A stretch of DNA of 9,394 bases from an uncultured Tidjanibacter sp. GTDB taxonomy: Bacteria > Bacteroidota > Bacteroidia > Bacteroidales > Rikenellaceae. How positions within the stretch are numbered: the stretch's first letter is position 1; every line of letters begins with the position of its first letter. The notes under the pieces were generated by a model. The model ran no database searches. It was given only the letters and a program-made list of their open reading frames with translations, and was not told the DNA's origin. Both the position numbers and the translations under genes were made by a program. Shown here piece after piece: positions 6,273 to 9,394 of the stretch. The stretch is taken from NCBI GenBank assembly GCA_934663885.1, contig CAKUKW010000064.1:1-9394 (forward strand), given 5' to 3'.

Positions 6273-6687
6273 CTGCCCGAGAATATTGGAACTGATACGG
6301 GAGCTGGCACTTTATGAAAAGGCTCCCGAAGAAGTAACTGTTTCGCCTGAGCATTTCGAGCGGAGCGGCTTCGGGCCATCTCCTGTCTGGTGGGGATTCG
6401 TGGCCGAAACGGAAGGAAGAGCCGTGGGTTTCGCACTGTGGTATATCCGTTACAGCACGTGGAAGGGACAGAGGATGTACCTTGAGGATTTCTACGTTGA
6501 GCCGGCCATGCGCGGCCGCGGGATCGGGGCCATGCTTTTCGAAAGGCTCGTGGAGGAGGGAAAAGCCCTCGGACTGCACGGGATGGTGTGGCAGGCACTC
6601 GACTGGAACGAACCCGCCCTCAACTTTTACCGCAAGTACGGCGCGAAATTCGACTACGAGTGGGTGAACTGCTCGCTCTATTTCTAA
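6235..6687 (+). CDS. GNAT-family N-acetyltransferase, spermidine/thialysine acetyltransferase (SSAT)-like
   Basis: Transfers an acetyl group from acetyl-CoA to an amine, in the cytoplasm. The 150 residues align along their whole length with animal SSAT proteins as I remember them: RRAQKGDCPRILELIRELALYE at the start, then FVAETEGRAVGFALWY, YLEDFYV at 82-88, the acetyl-CoA loop RGRGIG at 93-98, and DWNEPALNFYRKYGA at 123-137. Tyr132 corresponds to the SSAT general acid Tyr140; Glu84 and Asp85 to substrate-side Glu92 and Asp93; Tyr27-Glu28 are also shared. The residues before the conserved tryptophan are Ser74-Thr75, as in the SSAT2/thialysine branch, where polyamine-type SSAT1 has Asp-Pro. The true substrate is unproven. 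The ATG lies inside the 3' end of the preceding gene (38-nt overlap), and no other start would keep the first beta strand. Confidence 0.93.
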   Translation: MEKIIIRRAQKGDCPRILELIRELALYEKAPEEVTVSPEHFERSGFGPSPVWWGFVAETEGRAVGFALWYIRYSTWKGQRMYLEDFYVEPAMRGRGIGAMLFERLVEEGKALGLHGMVWQALDWNEPALNFYRKYGAKFDYEWVNCSLYF

Positions 6688-6803
6688 TGGCTATCAGAAA
6701 GAGGCTACCATGCGACATAACCTGATAAGAGCCCTTAGAAGCCAAGCGTTAATAAAATTTGAAAGACGATACTAAAGCATTAAAAACCACACTATATAAA
6801 ATC

Positions 6804-6838
6804 AAGGGCTGCCGGAACCGGCAGCCCTTATGATTTTT
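6804..6838. terminator. Strong intrinsic terminator between convergent genes, probably bidirectional
   Basis: AAGGGCTGCCGG (6804-6815) and CCGGCAGCCCTT (6818-6829) form a perfect 12-bp, GC-rich stem. On the plus strand it is followed by ATGATTTTT (T-run 6834-6838). On the minus strand the stem is followed by GATTTT. It lies 117 nt after the acetyltransferase stop codon and 22 nt after the htpG stop codon, so it can end transcription from both directions. Confidence 0.9.
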
Positions 6839-6850
6839 GCAATATAAGGA

Positions 6851-8911
6851 TTATTTCCCTATAAGCTCCACGCTTCGTTTGATGAAACTCGTAAGCTGTT
6901 CGCCTTTTAGCATACCGTTGGAAAGGAGGGCCAGGTCTATAAGCTGCTTTACGAGGTTGTTTTGCGAGCCTATTTCCTTCAGGCGCGAGTCGCGCTGGCC
7001 ACGCAGGTCGAAAATCTTCTTCGACAGATCGTCCCTCTCTCTTTTCTCCTCTTCGGTAAGGTCGGATTCTTTCTTGTCCTTTATCAACTGCCCGAGTTTG
7101 GCCTCCTGCTTTTCAGCTGTGTCTATCTTCTTATTTATGCCGGCCAGCTTATCGCCGTACTCCTTTTCTGCCGATTCGAGTATATCTATCACCATAGGGT
7201 GGTTGCCGTTAACGACTATCGTATAATTGTCGGGCATCTGTCCATAGAACTGGCTCATACCACCTCCTCCAGCCGCAGCCATCTCTTTCATGCGCCGCAT
7301 ATATTCGTCCTGGGTGATTGTAACCGGAGCGTCCGAACCGTCCATCGCTTCGAACGATATATTATAAAATATCCTGTCGTCCTGGGGCAGTTGGCTTTCG
7401 AACACAGGACGCAGTATCTCCTGTTGTTCGCTACTGAGGGCCATCGCTACATCATGGTCTTTCTGTATGAGTTTCTCCACAACGTCGGCGTCGACACGGG
7501 TAAACCTGATATCCTTATACTTATTCTCGAACCAGCTTATGAAGTGGTTGTCGAGCTGCCCGTCCATGACGAGCACGTCATATCCCTTGGCTTTCGCTCC
7601 CTGTATAAAGCTGTGCTTGCCCGTGACATCGTCGGCATACAGGTATATCGTGTTGCCGTTCTTGTCGGTCTGGCCATCTTTCGTCAGAGCATTATATTCC
7701 TCGAAAGTGAAATACTTGCCATCCGTATTTTTCAGTAGCATAAATCCGGTCGCCTTTTCGGCAAATTTTTCGTCGGTTATGATACCGTATTCGATGAATA
7801 TTTTCAGGTCGTCCCATTTTTTCTCATACTCCTCCCTGTGGTCGGAGAATATCTCCTGTAGGCGGTCGGCTACTTTGCGGGTAATATATCCTGATATTTT
7901 CCGCACATTGCCGTCGTTCTGCAGGTAACTGCGGGACACATTCAGCGGTATGTCCGGCGAATCTATCACACCATGGAGCAGGGTAAGGAATTCGGGCACG
8001 ATGCCCTCCACCGAATCCGTCACATATACCTGGTTGCTGTAAAGCTGTATTTTATTTTTTTGTATCTCGAAATTGTTGCGGATCTTCGGGAAATAGAGGA
8101 TGCCGGTCAGGTGGAACGGGTAGTCGATATTGAGGTGGATATTGAACAGAGGCTCGTCCGCCGAAGGATATAGCTCGTGGTAAAATTCCCTGTACTGCTC
8201 TTCGGTGACCTCGCCCGGCTTGTGCGTCCAGAGGGGATCCGTATCGTTTATAATGTCGTCTTTATCGGTGTCCGCATACTGGCCGTCCTTCCACTCCTTC
8301 ACTTTTCCGCAGGCAATCTGTACCGGCAGGAAACGGCAGTATTTGCGCAGCATATCCTTTATGCGGCCCTCATCGGCGAATTCCGTGTTATCCTCGCATA
8401 AGTAGAGGATTACGTCAGTACCCCTGTCCCGTTTTCCGGACAGCTCCTCCATTGTGAATTCGGGAGTGCCGTCGCAGGTCCATTTGACCGTAGGCGCCTC
8501 CTCCCTGTAAGACTGCGTAACTATCTCCACCCTGTCGGCCACCATGAACGCCGAATAGAAACCCAACCCGAAATGGCCTATGATGTTCTGGTTCTTATAT
8601 TTTTCCATGAACTCCCCGGCGCCGGAAAAAGCTATCTGGTTGATATATTTGTCGACCTCCCCTCCGGTCATGCCTACGCCCCTGTCGGAAATTGTGAGGG
8701 TACGTTTCACTTTATCGGTTTTTACATGAATTGTCAGGTCGCCGGGATCTCCGTTGAACTCCCCCGTTCCGGCCAGGGTTTTAAGTTTCTGCGTCGCATC
8801 AACTGCGTTAGAGATAAGTTCCCGCAGGAAAATTTCATGGTCCGAGTAGAGGAATTTCTTGATGATTGGGAAAATATTTTCCGTGGTTACACCTATTTTT
8901 CCGTTCTGCAT
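6851..8911 (-). CDS. htpG: Molecular chaperone HtpG (bacterial Hsp90)
   Basis: ATP-dependent homodimeric chaperone that remodels client proteins in the cytoplasm. The N-terminal GHKL ATPase domain shows ELISNAVDA at 31-39 (catalytic-type Glu31, Mg-binding Asn35), DRGVGM at 76-81 with Asp76 contacting adenine, the lid with FSGAGEF at 95-101, and GHFGLGFYSAF at 112-122. The middle domain carries RNNFEIQKNKIQLYSNQVYV and the ATP-contacting arginine Arg327 in PLNVSRSYLQ. The C-terminal domain has a glycine-rich AAAGGGG loop at 545-551, NHPMV, and the dimerisation helices from about 653 (LVKQLIDLALLSNGML) to the end. At 686 residues it is about 60 longer than E. coli HtpG (624). The extra length is mostly a charged, helical insertion at about 577-652. 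No CIRCE element is seen upstream. Convergent with the acetyltransferase and divergent from the phosphatase gene. Confidence 0.98.
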   Translation of the reverse strand: MQNGKIGVTTENIFPIIKKFLYSDHEIFLRELISNAVDATQKLKTLAGTGEFNGDPGDLTIHVKTDKVKRTLTISDRGVGMTGGEVDKYINQIAFSGAGEFMEKYKNQNIIGHFGLGFYSAFMVADRVEIVTQSYREEAPTVKWTCDGTPEFTMEELSGKRDRGTDVILYLCEDNTEFADEGRIKDMLRKYCRFLPVQIACGKVKEWKDGQYADTDKDDIINDTDPLWTHKPGEVTEEQYREFYHELYPSADEPLFNIHLNIDYPFHLTGILYFPKIRNNFEIQKNKIQLYSNQVYVTDSVEGIVPEFLTLLHGVIDSPDIPLNVSRSYLQNDGNVRKISGYITRKVADRLQEIFSDHREEYEKKWDDLKIFIEYGIITDEKFAEKATGFMLLKNTDGKYFTFEEYNALTKDGQTDKNGNTIYLYADDVTGKHSFIQGAKAKGYDVLVMDGQLDNHFISWFENKYKDIRFTRVDADVVEKLIQKDHDVAMALSSEQQEILRPVFESQLPQDDRIFYNISFEAMDGSDAPVTITQDEYMRRMKEMAAAGGGGMSQFYGQMPDNYTIVVNGNHPMVIDILESAEKEYGDKLAGINKKIDTAEKQEAKLGQLIKDKKESDLTEEEKRERDDLSKKIFDLRGQRDSRLKEIGSQNNLVKQLIDLALLSNGMLKGEQLTSFIKRSVELIGK

Positions 8912-8976
8912 AATGATTCCGTATTATATTTTTGACTGTTTTGTCTGCCCTACGAAAATACAAACAATATGCCATG

Positions 8977-9052
8977 CCCGGGAAGGTGACATTTTGACAG
9001 GAAAGCGCGGGCGGAAAAGAAAAATCCGGTGACAAAATATCAACCCCGGGAA
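8977..9052. repeat. Paired short repeats in the htpG/phosphatase divergent region
   Basis: CCCGGGAA occurs at 8977-8984 and 9045-9052. GGTGACA occurs at 8985-8991 and 9028-9034. Each GGTGACA is followed by a related A/T-rich stretch ending in CA (GACA or ATCA). The rest of the 196-bp gap (8912-9107) is AT-rich at both ends. The copies lie between the two divergent start codons, so they may be binding sites for a regulator; this is inference from repetition alone. Confidence 0.4.
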
Positions 9053-9076
9053 CATATAAATTATGGCATAACATAC

Positions 9077-9084
9077 TATCTTTA
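9077..9084 (+). promoter_or_regulatory. Possible -7 promoter element for the phosphatase gene
   Basis: TATCTTTA, one base away from TAnnTTTG, lies 24 nt before the ATG at 9108, so the leader would be short. The ten bases TATCTTTACG are identical to those before the TrmH-family gene (3663-3672). No -33 TTTG is seen at the usual distance. Confidence 0.4.
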
Positions 9085-9107
9085 CGAAATATTTAACGAA
9101 AAAAGAA

Positions 9108-9394
9108 ATGGATAAAAAAGTTTTGTTCGTTTGCATGGGGAATATATGCCGCTCCCCGGCGGCCGAAGGTATTTTTTCGGATATGGTAGCTTCAAGGGGC
9201 TTAGCCGCTTCGTACTATATAGATTCGGCCGGTACTTACGGCGGGCACAGGGGCGAGCTTCCCAATCCGACAATGCGCGAGGCCGGACGCCGGCGCGGGT
9301 ATGATTTCACGCACCGCTCACGGCTCGTTTCGCCGAACGATTTCGACAGGTTCGATATTATACTCGCTATGGACGACAATAATTACCAGGATCT
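9108..9394 (+). CDS. Low-molecular-weight protein tyrosine phosphatase, N-terminal part (cut by right window edge)
   Basis: Cytoplasmic phosphatase that removes phosphate from tyrosine, often on proteins controlling envelope polysaccharide export. The visible 95 codons begin with MDKKVLFVCMGNICRSP, which holds the family P-loop C-x5-R-S: nucleophile Cys9 and phosphate-binding Arg15. Then follow DSAGTYGGHRGELPN, RRRGYDFTHRSRLVSPNDF and FDIILAMDDNNYQD, all in the order and spacing of the family (about 150-160 residues in total). The general acid aspartate near the C-terminus (usually in a DP(Y/F) motif) lies beyond the window. The start ATG follows an A-rich leader (AAAAAAGAA) and gives the normal N-terminus. 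No tyrosine kinase or capsule gene is visible on this side, so the partner is unknown. An arsenate reductase relative is possible, but the MGNICRSP loop and the RSR segment favour the phosphatase. Confidence 0.95.
   Translation, partial: MDKKVLFVCMGNICRSPAAEGIFSDMVASRGLAASYYIDSAGTYGGHRGELPNPTMREAGRRRGYDFTHRSRLVSPNDFDRFDIILAMDDNNYQD

Noticed and set aside
6692..6727. Inverted repeat TATCAG/CTGATA after the acetyltransferase gene
   Set aside because: Only 6 bp with a 24-nt loop and no T-run. The strong terminator at 6804-6838 is the better explanation for transcript ends.
6962..7738. 258-codon plus-strand open frame antisense to htpG
   Set aside because: Long, but explained by codon bias of the conserved htpG gene on the opposite strand. 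No domain or promoter was recognised.
8912..9107. CIRCE-type HrcA operator upstream of htpG
   Set aside because: No TTAGCACTC...GAGTGCTAA inverted repeat is present on either strand.

Overview
The window looks like chromosomal DNA of a Bacteroidales bacterium. The family is uncertain; a Rikenellaceae/Alistipes-like relative is a guess from the moderately high GC content and the codon usage. Three things point to Bacteroidota: promoter -7 elements of the TAnnTTTG type (two perfect copies), AT-rich leaders with no Shine-Dalgarno sequence before the start codons, and the gene families present (GH97 glycosidase, a Na+-type membrane pyrophosphatase, and an HtpG with a long C-terminal insertion). 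Most of the window is ordinary housekeeping or metabolic sequence. I do not see a defence system, mobile element, CRISPR array or phage.

Layout from left to right. (1) 1-1236, minus: N-terminal 412 residues of a secreted GH97 alpha-glycosidase, cut by the left edge. Its promoter lies in the 103-bp gap before hppA, and an inverted repeat sits at the predicted transcription start. (2) 1340-3553, minus: hppA, a K+-dependent membrane-bound pyrophosphatase of the Na+-pumping type, with its own promoter. (3) 3744-4280, plus: a SpoU/TrmH-family RNA 2'-O-methyltransferase, divergent from hppA. (4) 4360-5175, plus: panB of pantothenate/CoA biosynthesis, preceded by short degenerate heptamer repeats. 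(5) 5176-5534: a 359-bp stretch with no convincing gene but a GC- and purine-rich core, possibly a dispersed intergenic repeat or a small RNA. (6) 5535-6272 and 6235-6687, plus: an unrecognised protein with two membrane segments, overlapping by 38 nt a GNAT acetyltransferase of the spermidine/thialysine acetyltransferase (SSAT) type. (7) 6804-6838: a strong hairpin that probably terminates transcription from both sides. (8) 6851-8911, minus: htpG (Hsp90). (9) 9108-9394, plus: the start of a low-molecular-weight protein tyrosine phosphatase gene, divergent from htpG and cut by the right edge.

The genes do not form one pathway. The only probable operon-like pair is the membrane protein with the overlapping acetyltransferase. 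TrmH-family and panB are 79 nt apart on the same strand and may be co-transcribed. The points most worth a second look are the intergenic island at about 5232-5490, the inverted repeat at the GH97 transcription start, the thialysine-type residues in the acetyltransferase, the dual Na+/H+ signature in HppA, and the charged insertion in HtpG.
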